Below, piece by piece: positions 50,724 to 59,211 of a DNA stretch of 64,000 nucleotides. Numbering within the stretch: the first letter of the stretch is position 1; every line of letters begins with the position of its first letter. The position numbers were made by a program, and so were the translations under genes. The notes under the pieces are model-generated. The model did no database searches, had not been told where the DNA came from, and worked only from the letters and a program-made list of their open reading frames with translations. The DNA lies in assembly GCF_038595055.1 (NCBI RefSeq), contig NZ_CP152002.1:1284501-1348500 (forward strand), read 5' to 3'. The stretch is from Paenibacillus sp. FSL R7-0345. Lineage in GTDB: Bacteria > Bacillota > Bacilli > Paenibacillales > Paenibacillaceae.

Positions 50724-50921
50724 TCAAGACGGAGGCAGGTTCAGAAGCTCAGATACTTGGCGCCGGTAACGCTCGGCTTTTCGTGTACCATGAATCAGAT
50801 TGGACAGGCGATAAGGCGGGATGCCGTACAGTTCACAGAATCTCTTCTGATCCAGCTGCATTTCTGTCAGCCGCTGCTTGATCGCCCAGCCATAGGGAGT
50901 TACAGGACGCTTGCTGTTCAA
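50724..50921 (-). CDS. Small HTH protein
   Basis: A 65-residue helix-turn-helix protein (GWAIKQRLTEMQLDQKRFCELYGIPPYRLSNLIHGTRKAERYRRQVSELL, in pieces), the layout of phage-like repressors with just a DNA-binding domain. TTG start, AGAGGTGA upstream. Same strand as the PAS gene, so perhaps an operon. Divergent from an XRE gene; TACGTCA/TGCGTCA direct repeats (51000-51036) lie between. Confidence 0.7.
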   Translation of the reverse strand: MNSKRPVTPYGWAIKQRLTEMQLDQKRFCELYGIPPYRLSNLIHGTRKAERYRRQVSELLNLPPS

Positions 50922-51063
50922 CAGACTTCACCTCTTATCGACTATCCAGTCGTATGATATAATCAGCTGAAACTAATAATAACCAATTATAAACTTTTTT
51001 ACGTCATTTTACAATATAAATAACGTATTTGCGTCAAAAAATGCTGTGAAAGGCGGTCGAACG

Positions 51064-51429
51064 ATGCAAACCATATATAACCGTATAGAAGATCTGATCA
51101 AGCAAAGGGGGATTACGAAAAAATCCTTTTGTGAGCAGCTCAATATCAGCTTAGGCAATTTTGGGGACTGGAGAAGCGGGAAGTCCACGCCGGGAACCCT
51201 TCATCTGATCAATATCGCTGAATTTTTCCATGTAAGCCTGGATTGGCTCATGCTTGGCAAACAGACTGCCGATAAGGTCCGTGAAGAAGGAGAGGCGTAT
51301 TTGTCTGCCCAAACGCGGCAACTGAGTTGCCAAAGTGAAGAGTTGCTGCCCAAAGAGCAGGAGTTTATCAAGGAATACATAGCGTTCACCCGGTACCGCA
51401 GGCAGATGCAGGAAGAAGAAAATTCCTGA
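51064..51429 (+). CDS. XRE-family helix-turn-helix regulator
   Basis: A 121-residue regulator with an N-terminal HTH_3 domain (IEDLIKQRGITKKSFCEQLNISLGNFGDWRSGKSTPG, about 6-42, in pieces) and an acidic helical C-terminus (LLPKEQEFIKEYIAFTRYRRQMQEEE). ATG 51064 has GGCGG upstream; an earlier start at 51046 lacks a site. Divergent from the small HTH gene, so mutual regulation is likely. Confidence 0.85.
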   Translation: MQTIYNRIEDLIKQRGITKKSFCEQLNISLGNFGDWRSGKSTPGTLHLINIAEFFHVSLDWLMLGKQTADKVREEGEAYLSAQTRQLSCQSEELLPKEQEFIKEYIAFTRYRRQMQEEENS

Positions 51430-51438
51430 GCAGGTGTC

Positions 51439-51467
51439 TTTACAATTGCCGCAAACCAGTTTATAAT
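51439..51467 (+). promoter_or_regulatory. Promoter of second tRNA-Leu
   Basis: TTTACA (51439-51444), 17-bp spacer, TATAAT (51462-51467), 46 bp before the tRNA. Confidence 0.75.
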
Positions 51468-51513
51468 ATTGAATGTTGACCTCAGACAAAGCTTTAACTT
51501 TGCAACACACCGC

Positions 51514-51596
51514 GCGGTAGTGGTGGAATGGCAGACACGCTATCTTGAGGGGGTAGTGGGTGTATACCCGTGGAGGTTCGAGTCCTCTCTACCGCA
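51514..51596 (+). tRNA. tRNA-Leu (GAG), copy 2
   Basis: 83 nt, identical to copy 1 at 49904 except in the variable arm (GGGTGTATACCCG); anticodon loop TTGAGGG giving GAG. Confidence 0.95.
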
Positions 51597-51611
51597 TAAC
51601 AATTTGTACAG

Positions 51612-51665
51612 AACAACAGGGCAGTGATTCTTGAGCAATTAAGAATCACTGCCCTGTTGTTTTTA
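51612..51665 (+). terminator. Terminator of second tRNA-Leu
   Basis: A nearly perfect 20-bp stem (AACAACAGGGCAGTGATTCT and its complement) with a short loop and TTTTT tail. Confidence 0.9.
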
Positions 51666-51891
51666 TTAAGGAGTGACCGTCAAATCTCCTGGAGGCTCCA
51701 TGTTTCCTTACTATTACAAAGGCGGGGAAAATACACTGTTTGAAATACGGCAGCTTTCATTCGAACAGTGAACTTTTGTTTAGCTTGATGAAAGCGGAGG
51801 AAGGTAAGACGTGGCTGATCGAAAATTAATTGTGTAAAATATTATTGTTAGTGATATAATTTATTTATCAATGAATATCGGAGGAGATTAT

Positions 51892-52254
51892 ATGACAGTT
51901 AGTGTAGTACTGGTTGCGGTCATTGCTTTATTACATATCTATATCCTCTATCTGGAGATGTTCCTGTGGGCCACACCGAAGGGACAGAAGGCCTTTGGCA
52001 CGACGGCGCAGGTGGCGCAGGATTCGAAGTCGCTCGCTTTTAACCAGGGCCTGTATAACGGATTTCTGGCGGCGGGGCTGATCTGGGGGATCTTGTATCC
52101 GGATGCGGCAGTTGGCCGTAATATTGAGCTGTTTTTTCTTAGCTGCGTCATGATTGCCGGGATTGTCGGGAGCCTTACAGCCAAAAAAACCATTCTGTAT
52201 ATTCAGGCTGTGCCTGCACTTGTCGCAATCGTTGCGGTTCTCATGAAGTGGTAA
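51892..52254 (+). CDS. DUF1304 membrane protein
   Basis: A 120-residue protein with four hydrophobic segments and the family motifs HIYILYLEMFLW (about 16-27) and FNQGLYNGFLAAGL. DUF1304 members have no known function. ATG 51892 is preceded by GGAGGA; an upstream start at 51871 lacks one. Terminator follows. Confidence 0.88.
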   Translation: MTVSVVLVAVIALLHIYILYLEMFLWATPKGQKAFGTTAQVAQDSKSLAFNQGLYNGFLAAGLIWGILYPDAAVGRNIELFFLSCVMIAGIVGSLTAKKTILYIQAVPALVAIVAVLMKW

Positions 52255-52267
52255 CTTTAGCATGACA

Positions 52268-52317
52268 CAAAAACTCCCTGTACCTGGCTCAAGGCCGGTT
52301 GCAGGGAGTTTTTTTGC
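52268..52317. terminator. Bidirectional terminator
   Basis: AAAAACTCCCTG pairs with CAGGGAGTTTTT, with an inner stem; lies between convergent DUF1304 and peroxidase genes. Confidence 0.9.
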
Positions 52318-52335
52318 ATAAAAAGCAGAAATAAA

Positions 52336-52815
52336 TTAGTCCAGCAGCTTGGCGATATCAGCCTCAATCTGGTCAGGGGTGGTCGAAGGGGCAAACCGTT
52401 TCAGCACACGGCCATCCTGATCCACCAGGAATTTGGTGAAGTTCCATTTGACGCTTTTTGAACCAAGAACGCCGGGTGCTTCTTTTGACAAGTATTTGAA
52501 TAATGGATGGGCGTTATCGCCTTTGACATCGACCTTTTCATACATCGGGAAGGTTACTCCGTAATTAATCTCGCAGAACTCGGCGATATCCTCACTCTCT
52601 CCAGGCTCCTGGCTGGCAAACTGATTGCTCGGAAAGCCGAGCACCTCAAAGCCGCGGTCCTTGAATTTATCATAGACCTCCTGGAGACCCTTATACTGGG
52701 GGGTGAATCCGCACTTACTGGCTGTGTTCACGACGAGCAGGACTTTGCCTTTGTACTTGGAGAGCGACTCTTCCTGGCCGCGCAGGGTGTTGGCTTCATA
52801 ATCATAAATGCTCAT
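52336..52815 (-). CDS. Glutathione peroxidase-family thiol peroxidase
   Basis: A 159-residue Gpx/BsaA-type peroxidase reducing hydroperoxides. Catalytic residues are in place: C35 (TASKCGFT), Q65 (GFPSNQF), W124-N125 (VKWNFTKFLVD). Bacterial members usually use thioredoxin rather than glutathione. Divergent from ohr, with an OhrR-box-like element between, so a shared peroxide response is likely. Confidence 0.93.
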   Translation of the reverse strand: MSIYDYEANTLRGQEESLSKYKGKVLLVVNTASKCGFTPQYKGLQEVYDKFKDRGFEVLGFPSNQFASQEPGESEDIAEFCEINYGVTFPMYEKVDVKGDNAHPLFKYLSKEAPGVLGSKSVKWNFTKFLVDQDGRVLKRFAPSTTPDQIEADIAKLLD

Positions 52816-52842
52816 GAATCAGGCCTCCAAACATAAATTTAT

Positions 52843-52857
52843 CACAATTTAATTTTA
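52843..52857. promoter_or_regulatory. OhrR-box-like palindrome
   Basis: CACAATTTAATTTTA differs in two positions from TACAATTTAATTGTA, the type of site bound by OhrR in Bacillus. It lies 28 bp before the peroxidase start codon. Confidence 0.45.
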
Positions 52858-52986
52858 CACTATTTATTGCAGGATGCAAGCGGACGGAATGTGACAACAT
52901 TAGCAGTATCGTTTCAAAAAATACCTGTTGTTTAATTTCTAAGTGTGTGTAAATCCAAAATTGAGTCCAAAAGGAGCAGATTAACG

Positions 52987-53415
52987 ATGACCACATTAAA
53001 AGCTTTGTACACAGCGACAGCAACCGTTAAGGGAGGACGCGAAGGTTCGGTTGAATCCTCGGACGGCGTTCTGAAGCATGATTTGAAAATGCCTAAAGAG
53101 CTTGGAGGACCCGGAGGCAACGGCACCAATCCTGAGCAGCTGTTTGCAGCGGGATACGGGGCCTGCTATGAAAGTGCGCTTGCTAATATTGCCCGTAAAG
53201 AGGGTGTTAAGCTGCAGGATGTTTCGGTTACTTCCAATGTGCTGATCGGCAAGGACGAGAGTGACGGCGGCTTTAAGCTGGGTGTAAGACTGGACGTTAG
53301 TCTGCCGGGTATCGAACGTTCACAGGCTGAGGATCTTGCCAAAAAGGCACATGAATTCTGCCCTTACTCCAAGGCAACCCGCGGAAATATTGAGGTGGAG
53401 CTTAATATCGTTTAA
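52987..53415 (+). CDS. ohr: Organic hydroperoxide resistance protein Ohr
   Basis: A 142-residue OsmC/Ohr-family peroxidase with the two reactive cysteines C60 (GYGACYESAL) and C125 (EFCPYSKATRGN). Reduces organic hydroperoxides with lipoyl or dithiol cofactors. ATG 52987 with AAGGAG upstream; an earlier in-frame start at 52945 has none. No ohrR gene in the window. Confidence 0.95.
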   Translation: MTTLKALYTATATVKGGREGSVESSDGVLKHDLKMPKELGGPGGNGTNPEQLFAAGYGACYESALANIARKEGVKLQDVSVTSNVLIGKDESDGGFKLGVRLDVSLPGIERSQAEDLAKKAHEFCPYSKATRGNIEVELNIV

Positions 53416-53509
53416 GTTGACTATAAAGCTGTATTTTTGGAAAAAATGGCTAAATAAAGACAGAAGTCTTGTCTGTAGGACAAATAGCGGGCGGCAGCGC
53501 GTACTTCGG

Positions 53510-53538
53510 TTGACATCACCCCCAAAAATCTTTATTAT
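53510..53538 (+). promoter_or_regulatory. Promoter of the small gene at 53604
   Basis: TTGACA (53510-53515), 17-bp spacer, TATTAT (53533-53538). Confidence 0.65.
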
Positions 53539-53603
53539 GTCTAAGTATCTGTTAAAGCTACGTGTGCTATATGTACCAAAAATTTAGATAATGGGTGATG
53601 AAG

Positions 53604-53882
53604 ATGTCTTACAGACCGAAAATTACGAATGTGACCAAAGCCAGCAGCAATGATAAAGTGGGCTTGTACGAATTTATTATTAAAACTGCTGACGGAACAC
53701 AATGCCGCGCCTTCTACAGCCGGAATCCGGAATGGAAAATGACGAACATCAGCCGCCTGCTTAAAACCCCATGCCCGGTGTGCCGCAAGGACTTCATCTG
53801 CAAATGCATGGAAGCATACACTGCTGAATTCGAAGATCAGATGATCGGTGATCAGTGGATTGAAAAGGCGATTGCCGAATAA
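53604..53882 (+). CDS. Small cysteine-containing protein of unknown function
   Basis: A 92-residue protein beginning MSYRPKITNVTKASSND and containing CPVCRKDFICKC (about 58-69), a possible metal site, and an acidic C-terminus. I do not recognise the family. GGGTGATG precedes ATG 53604; a GTG 9 bp earlier is also in frame. It has its own consensus promoter. Confidence 0.7.
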   Translation: MSYRPKITNVTKASSNDKVGLYEFIIKTADGTQCRAFYSRNPEWKMTNISRLLKTPCPVCRKDFICKCMEAYTAEFEDQMIGDQWIEKAIAE

Positions 53883-53979
53883 GTAACGGACGGATAATGA
53901 ATGCGCGGGAGCGAATCCCGCGTTTTTGTTTTTTTTATGGACCGGTGGATAGGGTGGAGTACGGAAGGGGTGTGCGGGT

Positions 53980-54399
53980 ATGGAGAACGGAAAAAGCCGG
54001 GAAGCCGGGCATACAGTGGTGCTGATCGACGGTGTCTGCAATCTGTGCCAGGGGCTGGTCCGGTTCATTATTCCACGTGATCCCAAGGGCCGGATAAAGT
54101 TCGCCTCTCTTCAGAGTGACAAAGGGCGTGAGCTGCTGCTGGCCGCAGGGCTTGAAACAGACCGGCTCGATACAGTGGTTCTGCTCGAGAACGGCAGAGT
54201 TTACATCGAATCTTCTGCTGTGCTGCGCATCGCAGGTAAGCTGCGGTTTCCATGGCCGGCGGCTTATGTTTTTGTGATTGTACCCCGTCCGCTGCGCAAC
54301 GTGCTGTACAAGGTGGTGGCAAGGAACCGTTATCGCTGGTTTGGCAGAGATGAGGCATGCCTGCTTCCATCGCCGGATATTAAGAGCAGATTCCTGTGA
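53980..54399 (+). CDS. DCC-family thiol-disulfide oxidoreductase-like protein
   Basis: A 139-residue DUF393 (YuxK-type) protein with a thioredoxin-like fold. The DGVCNLC motif (17-23) supplies the CxxC pair; the C-terminal YRWFGRDEACLLP is also typical. Role in the cell unknown. GGAAGGGG before the ATG; terminator directly after. Confidence 0.87.
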   Translation: MENGKSREAGHTVVLIDGVCNLCQGLVRFIIPRDPKGRIKFASLQSDKGRELLLAAGLETDRLDTVVLLENGRVYIESSAVLRIAGKLRFPWPAAYVFVIVPRPLRNVLYKVVARNRYRWFGRDEACLLPSPDIKSRFL

Positions 54400-54402
54400 G
54401 GA

Positions 54403-54440
54403 TAAAAAAAAGCAACGGGAGGGTTCCCGCTGCTTTTTTT
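54403..54440. terminator. Bidirectional terminator
   Basis: AGCAACGGGA pairs with TTCCCGCTGCT around GGG; A run on the left and T run on the right. Confidence 0.88.
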
Positions 54441-54455
54441 GTGCTGCTTAGAGAT

Positions 54456-55640
54456 TTATTTAAGCGGTTCGGAGGAAAGCGGGTAGCTCTGCACAAGCTT
54501 CCATTTGCCGTCAGCCGTCTTTCTTACCGTGGTGACTGTTGTACTGCGGTTGTCCTGGAACTGTGGTCCCTTGAGTTTTTTGATGGATTGTACAGTATAA
54601 AGGGCAGCTGTGTCGCCTGTGTAATCGATAACCTGCGACGATTCAACGGTACCCTGGAGGTCGTAAGCCTGGAAAAGCTGTGCTGCTACAATTTTATTCT
54701 GTTCATAACCAGGGGAAGATTCATCTATCGTGGACATCAGTCCTTCAAGATCTTCCTTGTTGGTGTATTCCATATTGGCAACAAATACAGCCTTGATGGC
54801 ATCTTCATCCGCTTTTGGTACGGTTACAGCTGCGGTCAAGGCGCCCTCCGGCAGGCTGTAATTCACGGCCTGAAGCTGCAGACTGCTGATCTTCCAACCG
54901 GCGTCCTTGGAACCGCGGGTGAGGGAATAAATATATTCCATCTGGCTGTTCGGCATAAAGGGTCCGCTGAGTTTTTCCGTCGTCTCGATGGTATGTACGG
55001 TTACTTCATTTGTTTTGGAATCGACGATGTTCAGCTGGTCCACGGAAACGTTAAGGTTATAGGTTTCGAACTGCTGCTTGAGCTGCGGACCGATCGCGGC
55101 CAGTGGTGATTTGGCATCAATGAGACTGATAAAGCCATCATAGTTTTCTTCATTAGAATACTTCACATACTTGCTGAAAAAATCAGCAACCGAGGCAGTA
55201 TCATCAGTAGCCTGCAGGCTGGTAATCTCAACCGTTCTGGTAGTTGCATTCCATACTACGTTATTGCCTGTAGCTTCGCTTACAAACCGGACAGGTACGT
55301 AGGTGACATTTTTGATCATTTTGGGAGCGGTCTGGAGCGGTTTGACGATGCCGTTAATGCTGGCATTTTTGCTGCCGAGTTGCAGCTTGATGATTAGGCC
55401 CTCTTTTGTTGCGGTAATCGTACTTGTTTTGGCATCGAATACGACGCTCAGGCCCAGTTTCTCAAAAATGGGACGCATCGGTACGAGAATCGAGTGGCCG
55501 TCATTGAGCGGGGCGTTCGTGGTCAGCTGCAGCTGCTGCTGGTCGATCTGCACTGTAATCGGCTTTTCGGCTGCTGATGCGGAGAGGCTGATTGCACTGG
55601 ATAAAGTCAAAACGGCGATAAATCCGGGTAATAATTTCAT
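54456..55640 (-). CDS. Secreted stalk-domain (copper-amine-oxidase-type) protein
   Basis: A 394-residue exported protein: signal peptide (MKLLPGFIAVLTLSSAISLS, cleaved near ASAAE), a stalk domain (about 30-135, SILVPMRPIFEKLGLSVVFD, VTYVPVRFVSEATGNNVVWN), then two related segments of about 115 residues each (TASVADFFSKYVKYSNEENYDGFISLID and EDAIKAVFVANMEYTNKEDLEGLMSTID) that look like an internal duplication. AAGGAG lies before the ATG. Surface-located; function unknown. Confidence 0.8.
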   Translation of the reverse strand: MKLLPGFIAVLTLSSAISLSASAAEKPITVQIDQQQLQLTTNAPLNDGHSILVPMRPIFEKLGLSVVFDAKTSTITATKEGLIIKLQLGSKNASINGIVKPLQTAPKMIKNVTYVPVRFVSEATGNNVVWNATTRTVEITSLQATDDTASVADFFSKYVKYSNEENYDGFISLIDAKSPLAAIGPQLKQQFETYNLNVSVDQLNIVDSKTNEVTVHTIETTEKLSGPFMPNSQMEYIYSLTRGSKDAGWKISSLQLQAVNYSLPEGALTAAVTVPKADEDAIKAVFVANMEYTNKEDLEGLMSTIDESSPGYEQNKIVAAQLFQAYDLQGTVESSQVIDYTGDTAALYTVQSIKKLKGPQFQDNRSTTVTTVRKTADGKWKLVQSYPLSSEPLK

Positions 55641-55795
55641 CTGCGGTAAGTCTCCTTTTCATATAGTATTCTATGTTTGGCAAAATTTTACCAACTACTA
55701 GTATAACCTGAAATACACTTTGGGTATATATCCCATAATGGATAGGGTGTGTCAGCAGTCTAGCAGTCTCTAAATGGATTATTTTCAAAAAAAGA

Positions 55796-55899
55796 TTGCC
55801 GCAATACTGCATATATGCTACTATAGCTGTAAATTAAAGGATTACGAGCGGAAGCACCGTTCAATGACCGTTTCTACGGTTATTGACGGTGCTTTTTTT
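55796..55899 (+). promoter_or_regulatory. Leader with promoter and internal terminator before the Tad operon
   Basis: TTGCCG (55796-55801), 17-bp spacer, TACTAT (55819-55824) form a plausible promoter; 28 bp later AGCACCGT...ACCGT/ACGGT...ACGGTGCT (55853-55892) folds into a strong hairpin followed by seven T on the plus strand. The first gene starts at 55927, so every transcript from this promoter must pass a terminator: an attenuator arrangement. Confidence 0.6.
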
Positions 55900-55926
55900 G
55901 CTTTGTCAGAGAGGAGAGTGGCTGTT

Positions 55927-57096
55927 ATGGCGGCGAGGATTGTGCTGGCCGTACGCGAGAGTCAATATATTGAACCTTTATTACACTATTTGCATCATAG
56001 CGACTACGGAGAATTGCTGCGGATTTCCGCTTTCAGCAGACCGGATACCTTCATGGAATTTATGGGGAGCGGCGAGCCGGTGGATGCAGTTGTGGGCGAT
56101 CTTGCTTTTATTGAAGCATGGCTGGTGGAGGGGAAGAGCATAGTGCCGTGGGCAGTTCTCAGTGAGGATGGAAGAACGGCGGGTAACAAAGTGAATCTGG
56201 CAGGTGGTTCCGTTATCCAGAAATATCAGTCTTTGCCGTCGCTGCTTGAATCTATTCTACAGCTCTGCGAGGTCAGGCGTCCCCGGGCAGATTCTGCCCG
56301 CAGAGAAGAGACCCTGCTGCTTGGAGTAGTCTCGGCCAGCGGCAGCAGCGGCAAAACAACCCTTGCGCTCAATATGTCCAAGCAGCTTGCTGCAATGGGG
56401 CTGTCCGTTTTCTATTTAAATCTGGAGAGTGTGGACAGCAGCGGTCTGCTGGTGCGGATGCCTGCGCTCAAGGCGCAAGGGCTGGAAGGTCTGCTCTATG
56501 AGCTGAAGGCCGGACATCTGGAAGGCGGGGAGGACTTAGCAGGAAAGGTTGAGCTGGACCGTTATGTATGCAGGCATGAGGCTCTGCGCTGTGACGGGTT
56601 CATGCCTGTGGAGAACTTTAAAGAGATGCTGCAGATGACCGAGCCGGATACGCTGGATTTACTGGAGCTGCTTGCTGCAGCCGGTCATTATGACCTTGTA
56701 CTTGTGGACACAGGAAACATTGAGGAGGAGCGTACCCAGGCTGTACTGAAACGCTGTGGTGTGCTGCTCTGGATGCTTAGAAACGATGAGGCGAGCCTGT
56801 ACAAGACTATGAAGTGGATGGAGCATGGCAGCTATGCCCATTCAGGCTGGCCGCAGGATATTCAGGACAAAAGCCGGTTCATTCTGAACTTTGCCGCAGC
56901 ATCGGGCTACAATAACCCGGCTCCTGAAGGGATTGAGCTGGCAGGGCAGCTGCCCTATATCCCGTCCTGGGCCTTGCAGCATCATGTGGAGCTCTGCCTG
57001 GAATCACCGCCGTTTATAGCAGGTGTACAGCAGCTGTGCCAGAGCATCATCGAGCCGCTGCTCCCGGAAGTATTCACGGGTAGCCTGCATGCATGA
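55927..57096 (+). CDS. CpaE/MinD-like ATPase of a Tad pilus system
   Basis: A 389-residue protein: N-terminal receiver-like region (1-115, without clear phosphoacceptor) and a MinD/ParA-type P-loop ATPase (deviant Walker A SASGSSGKTT, 136-145; LVLVDTGNIEE, Walker B-like). CpaE homologues position or help assemble Tad pili. GGAGAG lies 8 nt before ATG 55927. First gene of the operon; its end overlaps the ATPase gene by 8 bp. Confidence 0.85.
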   Translation: MAARIVLAVRESQYIEPLLHYLHHSDYGELLRISAFSRPDTFMEFMGSGEPVDAVVGDLAFIEAWLVEGKSIVPWAVLSEDGRTAGNKVNLAGGSVIQKYQSLPSLLESILQLCEVRRPRADSARREETLLLGVVSASGSSGKTTLALNMSKQLAAMGLSVFYLNLESVDSSGLLVRMPALKAQGLEGLLYELKAGHLEGGEDLAGKVELDRYVCRHEALRCDGFMPVENFKEMLQMTEPDTLDLLELLAAAGHYDLVLVDTGNIEEERTQAVLKRCGVLLWMLRNDEASLYKTMKWMEHGSYAHSGWPQDIQDKSRFILNFAAASGYNNPAPEGIELAGQLPYIPSWALQHHVELCLESPPFIAGVQQLCQSIIEPLLPEVFTGSLHA

Positions 57097-58357
57097 GGAA
57101 TTGTTCAGGAAGCTGAAACGGGAGATCCGGGCCGGGCTTGATGTTACAGCAGCCGTTGGGAACCGCGAGCTCAGCGGCTATATTGAGCGGACGATTCTCG
57201 GGATGCAGAGCCTGCGTTATTTGACCGCCCAGGAGAAGCATGAGCTGGTAAAGAAGCTGTTTGATTCCTTCCGCGGCCTCGATATTTTGCAGCCCCTGGT
57301 TGATAATCCGGCGATTACGGAGATTATGATCAACAGCCATGAGGAGATTTTTGTAGAGGAGGAGGGACAGATCCGGCGGCTGCCGCTGGCTTTTGAGTCG
57401 AGGAGCAGGCTGGAGGATATCATTCAGACTGTGGTCTCCGGTGTGGACAGGGTAGTTAACGATTCTTCGCCGATTGTGGATGCGCGGCTGCGGGACGGCT
57501 CGCGTGTCAACGTGGTGCTGCCTCCGGTTGCCCTGAAGGGGCCGGCCATGACCATCCGTAAATTTCCCGAAACGCCGATGACGATGAATGATCTGGTGCG
57601 CCGGGGCGCGCTGAGCGGGGAAGCGGCGGAGCTGCTGCAGATTTTCGTGGCGGCAGGCTACAACATTTTTATCAGCGGCGGGACCGGCTCCGGGAAGACT
57701 ACCTTCCTTAACGCCTTGTCCCAGTTCATACCGTCCCAGGAACGGGTCATTACAATCGAAGATTCAGCTGAGCTGCAGATTGTTACAGTGCCTAATCTTG
57801 TCTCGCTGGAGACGAGAAATGCCAACACGGAGGGTCGCGGCGAGATTACGATCCGCGATCTGATCCGCTCCTCCCTGCGGATGAGACCCAACCGGATTGT
57901 GGTTGGGGAGGTCCGGGGAGCGGAATGCCTTGATATGCTGCAGGCGATGAATACTGGTCACGCAGGAAGCTTGTCAACGGGACACTCCAACAGTGCCGGG
58001 GATATGGTCAGCAGGCTGGAGACGATGGTGCTCAGTGCAGCCGATCTTCCTGTAGCAGTAGTCCGGCAGCAGATCAGCTCAGCCATTGATATTTTTGTGC
58101 ATTTATCCAGGCTGCGGGACCGCTCGCGCCGGGTGGTAGAGATCTGTGAAGTGGCCGGATTACAGGCAGGGGAGGTGGTGCTGAATCCCTTATACGAGTT
58201 CCGTGAGACAGGGGAACGGGAGGGAAAGATTGAAGGCAGCCTTACTGCTTGCGGCAATCCCCTGCTGCATGCCGGGAAGCTGAAGCTGGCCGGCATTTAT
58301 CAATACCCGCTGCAGCAATTTACAGCCGGACCCGGGATGAAGGAGGCGGTATGCTGA
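57089..58357 (+). CDS. Tad/Flp pilus assembly ATPase (CpaF/TadA)
   Basis: A 422-residue secretion ATPase of the VirB11/TadA family: NPAITEIMIN N-terminal motif (about 73-82), Walker A GGTGSGKT (197-204), Asp box ITIEDSAEL, Walker B RIVVGEVRG (about 276-284), His box TGHAGSLSTGHSN. Powers type IVb pilin polymerisation at the inner face of the membrane. ATG 57089 lies within the end of the CpaE-like gene. Confidence 0.95.
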   Translation: MHEELFRKLKREIRAGLDVTAAVGNRELSGYIERTILGMQSLRYLTAQEKHELVKKLFDSFRGLDILQPLVDNPAITEIMINSHEEIFVEEEGQIRRLPLAFESRSRLEDIIQTVVSGVDRVVNDSSPIVDARLRDGSRVNVVLPPVALKGPAMTIRKFPETPMTMNDLVRRGALSGEAAELLQIFVAAGYNIFISGGTGSGKTTFLNALSQFIPSQERVITIEDSAELQIVTVPNLVSLETRNANTEGRGEITIRDLIRSSLRMRPNRIVVGEVRGAECLDMLQAMNTGHAGSLSTGHSNSAGDMVSRLETMVLSAADLPVAVVRQQISSAIDIFVHLSRLRDRSRRVVEICEVAGLQAGEVVLNPLYEFRETGEREGKIEGSLTACGNPLLHAGKLKLAGIYQYPLQQFTAGPGMKEAVC

Positions 58358-59184
58358 AGCCGGATAAGAAGCCTGCTGTCAGGCAGAGAAATGTCAGAAA
58401 ACCGGTTCTTGCAAATGCCAAGGAGGTGAATAACAGGCCGCAGCTGCCGGATTATACCGTATACGTTCTGTCTCCCCGCCTGAAGATAGCAGCGTGGCTG
58501 GCAGGCGGGCTGCTGATGTTCGGCATTGGCTACCTGTTCTATCATCACCTCCTGATTTCCCTGCTGCTGGTGCCGGCCGGGGCTTATACGCCGCGGATTT
58601 TGCGCAAATATCTGCAGGACCGGCGGCGATCTGCGCTTAACCTGCAGTTCAAGCAGACCTTGTTCTCACTTTCCTCCTCGCTGTCCGCCGGACGCTCTGT
58701 GGAGAATGCCTTCCGCGAAGCAGCAGCTGACCTGCAGCTGCTCGACCCTGAAGGGAACAGCGATATGCTCGCAGAGCTGTCGATTATCTGCGCGCGGATG
58801 GAATACAACCAGCCCATTGAAGAGGCGCTGCATGATTTCAGCCGCCGGGCCGGAATGGAGGATGTGGAGCGGTTTGCCGATGTCTTTACGGTCTGTAAGC
58901 GTACTGGCGGTGATCTGGTCGAAGTGGTGCGCCGTACCTCCACCATTATTGGTGAGAAGCTGGATATCCAGCAGGATATTGCAGTAAGCATTGCCCAGAA
59001 GAAGTTTGAAGCCAAAGCTTTGCTGGCGGCACCGCTGCTGATGGTACTGTTTATGAGTCTGACGGCAAGTGACTATATGCAGCCGATGTACACCGGCGCA
59101 GGCATGGCTATTTCTACCCTATCTTTAGCCGGCCTGTTCCTGTGTTACCGGTGGACCACAAAGATTATGGATATTCCGTTATAG
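58351..59184 (+). CDS. Tad pilus platform protein TadB
   Basis: A 277-residue type II secretion F-like platform protein: basic N-terminus, hydrophobic segments about 45-85, the T2SSF domain (FKQTLFSLSSSLSAGRSVENAF, about 110-131) and two C-terminal helices. AAGGAGG precedes ATG 58351, which overlaps the CpaF stop by 7 bp. Confidence 0.9.
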   Translation: MLKPDKKPAVRQRNVRKPVLANAKEVNNRPQLPDYTVYVLSPRLKIAAWLAGGLLMFGIGYLFYHHLLISLLLVPAGAYTPRILRKYLQDRRRSALNLQFKQTLFSLSSSLSAGRSVENAFREAAADLQLLDPEGNSDMLAELSIICARMEYNQPIEEALHDFSRRAGMEDVERFADVFTVCKRTGGDLVEVVRRTSTIIGEKLDIQQDIAVSIAQKKFEAKALLAAPLLMVLFMSLTASDYMQPMYTGAGMAISTLSLAGLFLCYRWTTKIMDIPL

Positions 59185-59211
59185 GCGGTAAGGCCGTTTG
59201 GAGGTGAGGAC

